DNA from: Pseudonocardia ammonioxydans
GTDB lineage: Bacteria; Actinomycetota; Actinomycetes; Mycobacteriales; Pseudonocardiaceae
DNA length: 64,000 nucleotides
Assembly (NCBI RefSeq): GCF_900115005.1
Contig: NZ_FOUY01000001.1
Coordinates: 310,001 to 374,000, forward strand
Reading direction: 5' to 3'
Shown here: in pieces, positions 55,402-64,000 of the stretch
Numbering within the stretch: the stretch's first letter is position 1
How the letters are laid out: each line of letters opens with the position of its first letter
Notes under the pieces: model-generated
The model's input: only the letters and a program-made list of their open reading frames with translations
Databases searched by the model: none
What the model was told of the DNA's origin: nothing
Position numbers and translations under genes: made by a program

Positions 55402-56052
55402 ATGTCGGACGTGGAACGGGTGCGGGTGGTCGTCGCGGACGACCAGGAGGCGGTACGGACCGGGCTGGTGCTCATCCTCGGGTCGGTACCGGACATCGAG
55501 GTCGTCGCCGAGGCCGGGGACGGGCTGGACGCCGTGCGCGCGGCCACCGAGCACCGGCCGGACGTGGTGCTCATGGACATCCGGATGCCCGGCATCGACG
55601 GGATCGAGGCGACCCGCCGCATCCTCGACGAGGGCTCGGCCCAGGTGCTGGTGCTGACGACGTTCGACCTGGACGAGCTGGTCGACGGCGCGCTCGCCGC
55701 GGGGGCGAGCGGGTTCCTGCTGAAGTCGGTGGACGCGACCCGGCTGCAGGACGGGGTCCGCGCGGTCGCCCGCGGGGACGGCGTCCTCGCCCCGGAGGTG
55801 ACCCGCCGGGTGATCTCCCGCTACGCCGGGGCCCCGCAGCCGTCGTCGGTTCCGGGGCTCGACCAGCTCACCGCGCGGGAGCGGGACGTGCTCGGCGGGC
55901 TCGGCCGCGGGCTGTCCAATGCGGAGCTCTCGACGGAGCTGGTGATCTCCGAGGCGACGACGAAGACGCACGTGTCGCGGGTGCTGGCGAAGCTGGGGCT
56001 GCGCTCCCGCACCCAGGCGGCCATCGCCGCCCAGGAGGCGGGCCTGGTCTGA
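55402..56052 (+). CDS. NarL/LuxR-family response regulator
   Basis: A 216-residue regulator: acidic pair VVVADDQEAV, phospho-acceptor Asp in VVLMDIRMPG near residue 58, LVLTTFD, LLKSVDA, then a GerE domain LTARERDVLGGLGRGLSNAEL and ATTKTHVSRVLAKLGLRSR. Most likely the partner of the kinase 53018-54247. It ends 34 bp from the convergent molybdenum-hydroxylase operon. Confidence 0.88.
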   Translation: MSDVERVRVVVADDQEAVRTGLVLILGSVPDIEVVAEAGDGLDAVRAATEHRPDVVLMDIRMPGIDGIEATRRILDEGSAQVLVLTTFDLDELVDGALAAGASGFLLKSVDATRLQDGVRAVARGDGVLAPEVTRRVISRYAGAPQPSSVPGLDQLTARERDVLGGLGRGLSNAELSTELVISEATTKTHVSRVLAKLGLRSRTQAAIAAQEAGLV

Positions 56053-56085
56053 CGGCCCGCCCCCGGGACTTCCTGTGGCGGCGGG

Positions 56086-56910
56086 TCAGCGCTGGCCGTG
56101 CGCCGTCTCCAGGGCGCGGCGGGTCAGCACCTGCACCAGGTGCGTGCGGTACTCGGGGGTGCCGTGCGTGTCCGACGGCGGCTCGGTCCCCTCGGCGGCG
56201 AGCGCGGCCGCCTCGGCGATCGGGCGGCCCTCGGCCAGCGCCTGCTCGGTCGCCGTGGCCCGCAGCGCGGTCGAGCCCATGTTGACCAGGCCGATCCGGT
56301 CACCGGACACGGCGACGCCGACGATGCCCCAGTCGTTCGAGCGCCGGGTGAACTTCTCGTACGCCCAGCCCCGGTCGCCGCAGCGCGGGATCCGGATCTC
56401 GACGATCAGCTCGTCCGGCTCGCGGACGCTGGTGAACACTCCGGTGTAGAACTCGCCGATCGGCACCGAGCGCTTCCCGCGCGGGCCCTGCAGCACGACC
56501 GTGCCGTCCAGCGCGAGCACCGCGGCGGGCAGGTCGGCGGCCGGGTCGGCGTGCGCCAGCGTGCCGCCGAGGGTGCCGCGGGCCCGGATCTGCGGGTCGC
56601 CGACCGTGCGCGCGACGGCCGGCAGCAGCGGGACCTCCGCCGCGAGCAGTTCGGAGTTCACCACGTCGCGGTGCTTGGTCCCGGCACCGATCGCGACCTC
56701 CCCGGCGGCCTCGTCGAGCCGGATGTAGGACAGCTCCGGCAGCCGGCCGATGTCGATCAGGAACTCGGGCGCGCCGAGCCGGACCTTCATGACCGGGATC
56801 AGCGAGTGGCCGCCGGCGAGGACGCTGGCGTCCTCGCCCTTCTCGGCGAGCAGCGCGATCGCGTCGTCGAGGGTGTCCGGGCGGGCGTAGTCGAAGGCGA
56901 GGGGGATCAT
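56086..56910 (-). CDS. Molybdenum hydroxylase FAD subunit (CoxM-like)
   Basis: A 274-residue FAD-binding subunit of the xanthine dehydrogenase/CODH family. FAD motif LAGGHSLIPVMKVRL near residue 37 and the second GGTLAHADPAADLPAAVLAL motif near 110 (key part GTLAHADPAAD), then the C-terminal CODH_FAD domain. It overlaps the iron-sulfur subunit by 4 bp and is the last gene of the order L-S-M, which is unlike the M-S-L order of true CO dehydrogenases. Confidence 0.93.
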   Translation of the reverse strand: MIPLAFDYARPDTLDDAIALLAEKGEDASVLAGGHSLIPVMKVRLGAPEFLIDIGRLPELSYIRLDEAAGEVAIGAGTKHRDVVNSELLAAEVPLLPAVARTVGDPQIRARGTLGGTLAHADPAADLPAAVLALDGTVVLQGPRGKRSVPIGEFYTGVFTSVREPDELIVEIRIPRCGDRGWAYEKFTRRSNDWGIVGVAVSGDRIGLVNMGSTALRATATEQALAEGRPIAEAAALAAEGTEPPSDTHGTPEYRTHLVQVLTRRALETAHGQR

Positions 56911-57452
56911 GCGCCCTCCCCACGGGAGAAGCCGGGCGCGGTGCGCAGCGCGTCGGACTCGGCCTCCGCCTGCTGCGCGGCGTCCGGGTCCTTGCCGGCC
57001 GCGACGAGCACCGCGCGGACGATGTTGTGGTATCCGGTGCAGCGGCAGAGGTTGCCCTCCAGGCCCTCGCGGACCTTCCGCTCGTCGAGTTCGTCGTCAT
57101 GGTTGATCAGCGACACCGCGGACATGACCATGCCCGGGGTGCAGAAGCCGCACTGCAGGCCGTGCTCGGCGTGGAACGCGGCGGTGACCGGGTGCTCCGG
57201 GCGCCCGTCGGCCGCGCCGTCGAGCCCCTCCATCGTGGTGACCGACTGCTGGTCGGCCTGCACCGAGAGCACGGTGCAGGACTTCACGGCCTCGCCGTCG
57301 AGCAGCACCGTGCAGGCGCCGCAGGAGGTCGTGTCGCAGCCGATGTTGGTGGCCTTCAGCCCGACGGTGTCGCGCACGTAGTGCGCGAGCAGCTGCCGGG
57401 GCTCGACGTCGGCGCTGGTCGCCTCGCCGTTGACGGTGATCTCTACCTTCAC
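56907..57452 (-). CDS. Molybdenum hydroxylase [2Fe-2S] subunit (CoxS-like)
   Basis: A 181-residue iron-sulfur subunit. The plant-type cluster has Cys in GCDTTSCGACTVLLDG and KSC; the second cluster has Cys in LQCGFCTPGM and NLCRCTGY. The C-terminus carries about 20 extra residues (QQAEAESDALRTAPGFSRG). GTG at 57450-57452 overlaps the stop of the large subunit (GTGA). Confidence 0.94.
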   Translation of the reverse strand: MKVEITVNGEATSADVEPRQLLAHYVRDTVGLKATNIGCDTTSCGACTVLLDGEAVKSCTVLSVQADQQSVTTMEGLDGAADGRPEHPVTAAFHAEHGLQCGFCTPGMVMSAVSLINHDDELDERKVREGLEGNLCRCTGYHNIVRAVLVAAGKDPDAAQQAEAESDALRTAPGFSRGEGA

Positions 57453-59719
57453 TTGCTTCCCTCCGCAGCGGAGTGGATGGCCTCCCAGACCCGCAGCGGG
57501 GTCAGGGGCATGTCGATGTGGGTGATGCCGAGGTGGGACAGCGCGTCGATGACGGCGCTCTGGGTGGCGGGGGTGGACCCGATCGTCCCGGCCTCTCCGA
57601 TGCCCTTGTACCCCATCGGGTTGATCGGGGTGGGCGTGGTCATCTCGACCAGGTCGAAGCTCGGGAGCTCGGCCGCCGAGGGGATGCCGTAGTCGGCGAA
57701 GGTGCCGGTGAGCGGCTGGCCCTCCTCGTCGAAGAGCACCTCCTCGAGCAGCGCCTGGGCGATGCCCTGGGCGATGCCGCCGTGCCGCTGGCCCTCGCAC
57801 AGCAGCGGGTTGAGGATCGGGCCGGCGTCGTCGACGGCGACGATCCGCTCGACGGTGACCTTGCCGGACTCGGTGTCGACCTCGACCACGCAGACGTGCG
57901 CGCCGAACGGGAAGGTCGGCTTCTCGCCGTCCCAGGTGGTGTCCACCTTGAGCGGCTCCGCGGCGGCCAGCTCGGCCAGGGTCACGCTCTTCGCGCCGGG
58001 CACGCCCTTGACCGTGATCGCCGCGTTCGCCGGGTCGAGCTCCAGGTCGTCGACGCTCGCCTCGAGCAGGTCGGCGGCGCGCTGCTTGGCCAGGTCGATC
58101 AGCTCGGCCGAGGCCTGGTGCACCGCGACGCCGCCGGTCTGCAGGCTGCGCGAGCCCATCGTGCCGCCGCCCTGCGGCACCAGGTCGGTGTCCCCGTGCT
58201 TGACGGTGACCTTCTCCAGCGGGACGCCGAGCTGGTCCGAGGCCAGCATCGCCCAGGCCGTGGCGTGCCCCTGGCCGTGCGGGGACGTACCGGTCAGCAC
58301 GGTCACCGAGCCGTCGTCGTGCACCTCGACCGAGGCGTTCTCGGCGTACGCCCCGCCACCGGTGATCTCCACATAGGATGAGACGCCGATGCCGAGCTGG
58401 CGGACGTCGCCGCGCTCGCGGCGCGCCTTCTGCTCGGCCCGCAGCCGCTCGTAGCCCGCCTCGGTCAGCGCCAGGTCGAGCGCCTTGGCGTACTCACCGG
58501 AGTCGTACTCGGCGCCGCCCTTGGTCTGGAACGGGAACTTGTCCGGGGCGACGACGTTGAGCCTGCGCACCTCGGCCGGGTCCTTGCCGATCTCGGCGGC
58601 GAACAGGTCCATCGCCCGCTCGATCGCCGCGGTCGCCTCCGGACGGCCTGCGCCGCGGTAGGCCGCGACCGACGTGGTGTTGGTGACCACGGCGCGGGCC
58701 CGCGACTCGACGTTCTCGATGTCGTAGGTGCCGGGCGCCATCATCCGGGTGAACACCGGCAACGCGGTGCCCAGGCGCGGGTAGGCGCCCAGGTCCTGCA
58801 CGACGTCGAGCCGGTAGTGGGTCACCCGGCCCTCGCGGGTGCCGCCGATCGTGACGGTCTGGCGCTGGGCGCGGCCCTGCACCATCCCGGTCATGTTCTC
58901 CGAGCGGGACTCGTTCCAGCGCACCGGGCGGCCCTGCCGGCGGGCCAGCCACGCCACGAGCGCGAACTCCGGGTCCGAGCCGATCTTGGCACCGAAACCG
59001 CCACCGACGTCGGGCAGGACGACCCGGACCTTGTCCTTGTCCAGGCCCAGCCAGCCGGCGATCTCGTCCCGCCCGCCCTGGGCGTTCTGGTTGGACAGGT
59101 AGATCGTGACCCGGTCGCCCTCCCAGAACGCGCTCGCGGCGCGGGTCTCCAGCGGGGCGGCGGCGAGGCGCTGGTTCACGATGTCCTGGGTGACGACGGC
59201 CTCGCAGCCGTCGAACCAGGACGGGTCCGGCTCGGTCCCGTGGCCGTAGGCGGCGGCGGTGTTCGTGCCGGCCTCGGGGAACAGCAGGGTCTCGTCGCGC
59301 ACCGCCTCGAGCGGGTCGATCACCGCGGTCAGCGGCTCGTACTCCACGTCGACCAGCTCGGCGGCGTCCTCGCCCTGGTAGAACTCCTCGGTCAGCACCG
59401 CGGCCACCGGCTCGCCGACGAAGCGGACCCGGTCGGACGCCAGGAACTGCCGGGTCATCGCCTTGTTCGCGCCGGGGAACAGCAGCGCGGGCGCGATGTC
59501 GAGGTCGGCGCCGGTGACCACCGCGACGACACCGGGCGACTCCAGCGCCGCCGAGGTGTCGATGGAGGTGATCTCGGCGTGGGCCAGGGGCGAGCGGACG
59601 AGCGTCAGGTGCAACGCCCCGGTCAGCCGCTCGTCGGTCAGGTCGTCGGTGTAGGTCGCGCCGCGCGTGAGGAAGACCGGATCCTCGGTGCGAACGACGC
59701 GGGTACCCAAGATGCTCAT
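57449..59719 (-). CDS. Molybdenum hydroxylase large subunit, form II CODH-like
   Basis: A 756-residue molybdopterin subunit. The Mo-site motif GGGFGAKIGSDPEF and QGHATAWAML are present, and the active-site loop reads AAYRGAGRPEA. That AYRGAGR sequence marks the form II group; true aerobic CO dehydrogenase has AYxCSFR with the Cu-binding cysteine. So the substrate is an unknown aldehyde, purine or heterocycle rather than, safely, CO. ATG at 59717-59719; a longer reading lacks support. No maturation genes (coxD/E/F/G-like) adjoin it. Confidence 0.92.
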   Translation of the reverse strand: MSILGTRVVRTEDPVFLTRGATYTDDLTDERLTGALHLTLVRSPLAHAEITSIDTSAALESPGVVAVVTGADLDIAPALLFPGANKAMTRQFLASDRVRFVGEPVAAVLTEEFYQGEDAAELVDVEYEPLTAVIDPLEAVRDETLLFPEAGTNTAAAYGHGTEPDPSWFDGCEAVVTQDIVNQRLAAAPLETRAASAFWEGDRVTIYLSNQNAQGGRDEIAGWLGLDKDKVRVVLPDVGGGFGAKIGSDPEFALVAWLARRQGRPVRWNESRSENMTGMVQGRAQRQTVTIGGTREGRVTHYRLDVVQDLGAYPRLGTALPVFTRMMAPGTYDIENVESRARAVVTNTTSVAAYRGAGRPEATAAIERAMDLFAAEIGKDPAEVRRLNVVAPDKFPFQTKGGAEYDSGEYAKALDLALTEAGYERLRAEQKARRERGDVRQLGIGVSSYVEITGGGAYAENASVEVHDDGSVTVLTGTSPHGQGHATAWAMLASDQLGVPLEKVTVKHGDTDLVPQGGGTMGSRSLQTGGVAVHQASAELIDLAKQRAADLLEASVDDLELDPANAAITVKGVPGAKSVTLAELAAAEPLKVDTTWDGEKPTFPFGAHVCVVEVDTESGKVTVERIVAVDDAGPILNPLLCEGQRHGGIAQGIAQALLEEVLFDEEGQPLTGTFADYGIPSAAELPSFDLVEMTTPTPINPMGYKGIGEAGTIGSTPATQSAVIDALSHLGITHIDMPLTPLRVWEAIHSAAEGSK

Positions 59720-59893
59720 CGGGCGCGAGCGTATACGCGGCCACCGACAGCGGCGAGGCCTCCGTGGCATGTCGATCCGCAGGTCAGGGCACCCTTACCC
59801 GCCGGGCGATGGCGTTGTCCCGCAGACGCGGCGACCACGTCGCGCGGATGTCCGAGTATCCGGAGAGCCGACCCGGCGGCGGACGGCTCGCGG

Positions 59894-60760
59894 CTAGGGG
59901 GCGGGCTCGTCCCACCACGGCCGGACCGCCCACAGTGGGGAGACGGGCCCGTGCCCGGCCCCGAGCGGGTAGGAGTGCCGGACCGACTCGACGATGTAGC
60001 GCTTGCCGAACCGGACGGCGTCGGTGAGGGACAGGCCGCGGGCCAGCCCGGAGGCGATCGCCGCGGCGAGCGAGTCGCCCCCGCCGTGGGTGTTGCCGGT
60101 GTCGAACCGCGGCCCGGGCAGCTCGACGAACGTCTCGCCGTCGTGGAGCAGGTCCAGGCAGCCGTCCGCCCCACCGGCACCGTCCGGCAGGTGACCGCCC
60201 TTGACCAGCACCGCCCGCGGGCCCAGCGCGTGCAGCGCCGTCGCCGCGGCGTACTGACCGTCGCGGTCCCGGACGTCGTGACCGACCAGGAGCCGGATCT
60301 CGTCCAGGTTCGGGGTGACGACGGTGGCCCGCGGGAACAGCGTGTACCGGTAGGCGTCGAGGGCCTCGGTCGCCAGCAGCGGGTCGCCGTGCATGGACGC
60401 GGCGACCGGGTCGACGACGAGCGGGGTGGCGCGGCCGACGCCGATGCCGTTGTCGTCGCACGCCGCCGCGACCGCGGCGATGATCTCGGCGTTCGCCAGC
60501 ATCCCGGTCTTCGCGGCCTGCAGCCCGATGTCGGACGCGACGGTGCCGATCTGGCCCGCGATCGTGTCGACCCCGATGGTGTGGACGCCGGTGACGCCGA
60601 CCGTGTTCTGCACGGTCACCGCGCACACGGCGAGGCAGCCGTGCACCCCGCACGCGGCGAACGCGCGCAGGTCGGCGGCGATCCCGGCGCCGCCGCCGGA
60701 GTCGGTGCCGGCGATCGTCATGACCCGCGGCGGGGTGGTGCCGACGGTGGGATCGGGCAT
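59894..60760 (-). CDS. thiD: Hydroxymethylpyrimidine/phosphomethylpyrimidine kinase
   Basis: A 288-residue ribokinase-fold enzyme of thiamine synthesis. N-terminal TIAGTDSGGGAGIAADLRAF, KTGMLAN near residue 88 and VKGGHLPDG mark ThiD. The C-terminal anion-hole motif, usually GTGCT, reads GGGDS (THGGGDSLAAAI), replacing the usual Cys by Asp. The ATG at 60758-60760 has AGGGAGG upstream. It is controlled by the TPP riboswitch 60775-60886. The 174-bp gap to the large subunit gene (59720-59893) holds nothing I can name. Confidence 0.92.
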   Translation of the reverse strand: MPDPTVGTTPPRVMTIAGTDSGGGAGIAADLRAFAACGVHGCLAVCAVTVQNTVGVTGVHTIGVDTIAGQIGTVASDIGLQAAKTGMLANAEIIAAVAAACDDNGIGVGRATPLVVDPVAASMHGDPLLATEALDAYRYTLFPRATVVTPNLDEIRLLVGHDVRDRDGQYAAATALHALGPRAVLVKGGHLPDGAGGADGCLDLLHDGETFVELPGPRFDTGNTHGGGDSLAAAIASGLARGLSLTDAVRFGKRYIVESVRHSYPLGAGHGPVSPLWAVRPWWDEPAP

Positions 60761-60774
60761 GGTGTCGTCCTCCC

Positions 60775-60886
60775 TGGCCGGCATTACCCGGCCGGTTCCG
60801 CGGTCGGCGACGCCGGCCCGTGCCGGGCGCTCCGCCCGGCCGTACCCAGCCGCCCTCTCAGCCCGCTCCCCGGCGAGCTCCCGCGT
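60775..60886 (-). ncRNA. TPP riboswitch before thiD
   Basis: Read on the minus strand: GGAGCTCGCCGGGGAGC, then GCTGAGAGGGCGGCTGGG, and finally GAACCGGCCGGGTAATGCCGG, the conserved CUGAGA and GGGUAAUGCCGG parts of the THI box. It ends 14 bases before the thiD start, so it probably hides the ribosome-binding site when TPP is bound. Confidence 0.95.
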
Positions 60887-60932
60887 CGTGCGTGTCGTCG
60901 TCCTCCGGCGAGGACGGTATCCGCTCGTCCCG

Positions 60933-60952
60933 CCGGCTGTCGCGACAGCCGG
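60933..60952. promoter_or_regulatory. Perfect 20-bp palindrome upstream of the thiD leader
   Basis: CCGGCTGTCGCGACAGCCGG is its own reverse complement. It lies 47 bp upstream of the TPP aptamer, in the expected promoter region of thiD. It could be an operator or a transcription-stop stem; nothing in the sequence decides this. Confidence 0.4.
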
Positions 60953-60969
60953 ATCGTCGGGGGTGCGTG

Positions 60970-61003
60970 GAACACTGTGTGCCCGAGAACACTGTGTGCC
61001 CGA
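60970..61003. repeat. Two direct copies of GAACACTGTGTGCCCGA
   Basis: A perfect 17-bp tandem duplication containing AACACTGTGT. It lies between the palindrome and the coding remnant at 61013-61176, in the 429-bp gap between thiD and thiC. Confidence 0.9.
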
Positions 61004-61012
61004 GGAGGTCGT

Positions 61013-61176
61013 CCACGAGCGCACAGCCCTCCGAGCCCGCGGTGGCGGACCCGGTGACCCTGCTCGCCTGCCACTCGGCCGGGGAGTTCGGCTACGCGGA
61101 CGGCGGCGTCGTCACCGGCCGGCACACCGCCGCGCAGCCGTTCCCCTCGACCTGGACCTCGACGCGCTGCTCTGAC
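61013..61176 (+). pseudogene. Possible remnant of a Uma2-like gene C-terminus
   Basis: One frame reads ADPVTLLACHSAGEFGYADGG and VVTGRHTAAQPFP; a second frame, after one missing C near 61143-61148, ends LDLDLDALL and stop. The joined end PFPLDLDLDALL resembles the C-terminus of Uma2/DUF820 proteins. The rest of such a gene is absent. Weak evidence from a short stretch. Confidence 0.3.
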
Positions 61177-61189
61177 GCTCCCGCGCCGG

Positions 61190-62945
<1,756 letters not shown>

Positions 62946-63061
62946 TTCAGTTGATCGTGCACCCGCACCGTAGGCGCCGCCGGGCGCCGGGGGCCAGCCC
63001 CTCGACGGTTCTCACCCGCACGCGCGGAATGATCACGGCGGGTGCCGGGTTGTCCACCGGC

Positions 63062-63496
63062 ATGACGCAGAACGCTGAGCTGAGCCCGACCGACTGGGTC
63101 CGCGAGCAGACGGAGAAGATCCTCGAGGCCGGGACGACCGACGGCGTGACGGTGCTGGACCGCGCGATCGTCCTGGTCACGACGACCGGCGCGCGCTCCG
63201 GTAAGAAGCGGTACGTGCCGGTCATGCGCGTCGAGCACGACGGCGCCTACGCGATGATCGCCTCGAAGGGCGGCGCCCCCGAGCACCCGGCCTGGTACCA
63301 CAACGTGCTCGCGCACCCCGAGGTGTCGGTGCAGGACGGGACGCGGACCGGCACCTACGTCGCCCGTGAGATCTCCGGCACCGAGCGCCAGGAGTGGTGG
63401 GACCGCTCGGTCGCGGCCTTCCCGCCCTACGCCGAGTACCGGGAGAAGACCTCCCGGACCATCCCGGTGTTCCTGCTCGAGCCGAAGGCGGCCTGA
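63062..63496 (+). CDS. Deazaflavin (F420)-dependent nitroreductase-family protein
   Basis: A 144-residue protein of the Ddn/FDOR-A type. The family core is visible: LVTTTGARSGKKRYVPVM, AMIASKGGAPEHPAWYHNVLAHPEVSVQDG (key parts ASKGGAP and PAWYHNL-like). Such proteins bind F420 and reduce quinones or similar compounds; the natural substrate here is unknown. ATG at 63062. A hairpin follows the stop. Confidence 0.9.
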   Translation: MTQNAELSPTDWVREQTEKILEAGTTDGVTVLDRAIVLVTTTGARSGKKRYVPVMRVEHDGAYAMIASKGGAPEHPAWYHNVLAHPEVSVQDGTRTGTYVAREISGTERQEWWDRSVAAFPPYAEYREKTSRTIPVFLLEPKAA

Positions 63497-63501
63497 CCGG
63501 C

Positions 63502-63540
63502 GCCGGTGCGCGCCCGCCCCCTCGTGCGGGCGGCACCGGC
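63502..63540. terminator. Bidirectional terminator hairpin between convergent genes
   Basis: GCCGGTGC (63502-63509) pairs with GCACCGGC (63533-63540), and GCCCGC (63512-63517) with GCGGGC (63526-63531), around a CCCCTCGT loop. It lies between the stops at 63496 and 63550 and can serve both strands. Confidence 0.7.
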
Positions 63541-63549
63541 GGTCCCGGG

Positions 63550-64000
63550 TCAGCCCGTGGCGAGCCCGTGCGCGGGCGCCACCCGGCCGACCCGCCGCAT
63601 CGAGGCGGCGGCGGCGAGCACCGCGACCACGACGATGCCGGTCCCGAGCCCGGCCAGCTGCCCGGCCGGTGGCGTCGGTACGGGGATGCCGACCGCGAGC
63701 AGGCCGAGCACGCCGTAGCCCGCTCCGAGCACGACGCCGGGCACGGCCCCCACCAGCCCGGCGATCGCCGCCTCCGCGGCGACGGCGTACCGCGCGCCGG
63801 ACCGGGTCAGGCCCAGCGCGCGCAGCAACGCGATCTCGCGGGTCCGTTCGTGCAACGACAGCGCGAGCGTGACCCCCATCCCGAGCACGGCGACGACCAG
63901 CGTCACCCCGACCAGTCCGGTGCTGACGGCCCGGACGGTCCCGAGCACCTGCTCGGTCTCCGCCCGTCGCTCCGCCGTCCAGATCACCTGGGTGCCGGCA
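63550..64000 (-). CDS. FtsX-type ABC transporter permease (partial, C-terminal end)
   Basis: The visible 149 residues hold three membrane helices and the FtsX/MacB C-terminal pattern: GVTLALSLHERTREIALLRALGLTRSG (key part ERTREIALLRALG) after the first helix, then the two last helices and RRVGRVAPAHGLA. The gene continues beyond the right edge; the reading frame stays open to base 64000. Such permeases usually pair with a LolD-like ATPase and move lipids or peptides; the partner is outside the window. Confidence 0.88.
   Translation of the reverse strand, partial: AGTQVIWTAERRAETEQVLGTVRAVSTGLVGVTLVVAVLGMGVTLALSLHERTREIALLRALGLTRSGARYAVAAEAAIAGLVGAVPGVVLGAGYGVLGLLAVGIPVPTPPAGQLAGLGTGIVVVAVLAAAASMRRVGRVAPAHGLATG

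Noticed and set aside
57449..59719. Annotation as aerobic carbon monoxide dehydrogenase
   Set aside because: The active-site loop is AYRGAGR, not AYxCSFR, so CO oxidation should not be claimed.
59784..59802. An iron-box-like sequence TCAGGGCACCCTTACCCGC before the molybdenum hydroxylase operon
   Set aside because: Only 12 of 19 positions fit and one half-site is destroyed; such partial matches are expected by chance in 64 kb.

Overview
The window is very GC-rich with frequent GTG starts and chains of genes overlapping by 4 bp (ATGA/GTGA). With mycofactocin-type alcohol metabolism, a Ddn-like F420 enzyme and IdeR/DtxR-like iron boxes, this points to a mycolate-less or mycolate-bearing actinomycete, most likely Pseudonocardiaceae (my guess is Pseudonocardia; not provable from sequence alone). 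No rRNA, tRNA, CRISPR array, insertion sequence or prophage was seen.

Left third (1-17.3 kb): metal and metallophore transport. A minus-strand block holds a FecBCDE-type siderophore importer (4507-7584, its binding protein split by a one-base frameshift) followed by a peptide/nickel-type importer (1-3595, ATPase cut by the window edge). A methyltransferase and a phytanoyl-CoA-dioxygenase-like gene point rightwards (7772-9392). A second peptide/nickel-type importer with an MFS pump (9196-15265) follows, then an enoyl-CoA hydratase remnant, the cobalt importer pair cbtA/cbtB, and a degenerate histidine-phosphatase-like gene.

Centre (17.3-36.4 kb): a complete catechol siderophore locus. One minus-strand, translationally coupled transcript runs from an iron-siderophore binding protein (34579) through DHB synthesis (dhbA, dhbC, dhbE, isochorismatase, free aryl carrier protein), a His-tailed siderophore reductase, a two-module NRPS (C-A-PCP-E-C-A-PCP-E, no thioesterase) and an MFS exporter (to 17271). 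Iron boxes lie at 34622-34640 and 35642-35660, the second before another siderophore-interacting reductase. A TetR-type regulator diverges from it.

Right of centre (36.4-43.6 kb): a third peptide/nickel-type importer without its own ATPase, plus a frameshifted gene of unknown function, then B12-independent methionine synthase metE behind a cobalamin riboswitch.

Right third: an alcohol-oxidation island (43.8-51.2 kb) with NDMA-dependent methanol dehydrogenase, a MoxR ATPase and a VWA protein (both with His-rich tracts), a two-component system and a probable mycofactocin methyltransferase. Two membrane proteins, a second two-component system split by an iron-box-controlled siderophore binding protein, and a form II CODH-like molybdenum hydroxylase (56.1-59.7 kb) follow. 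The window ends with thiD and thiC, each behind a TPP riboswitch, a Ddn-like protein and an incomplete FtsX-type permease.

The most interesting material is the siderophore assembly line (no releasing domain, terminal epimerase with an altered catalytic motif, repeat-bearing adenylation domain) surrounded by three oligopeptide-type importers, and the His-rich MoxR/VWA pair beside the metal-dependent methanol dehydrogenase.
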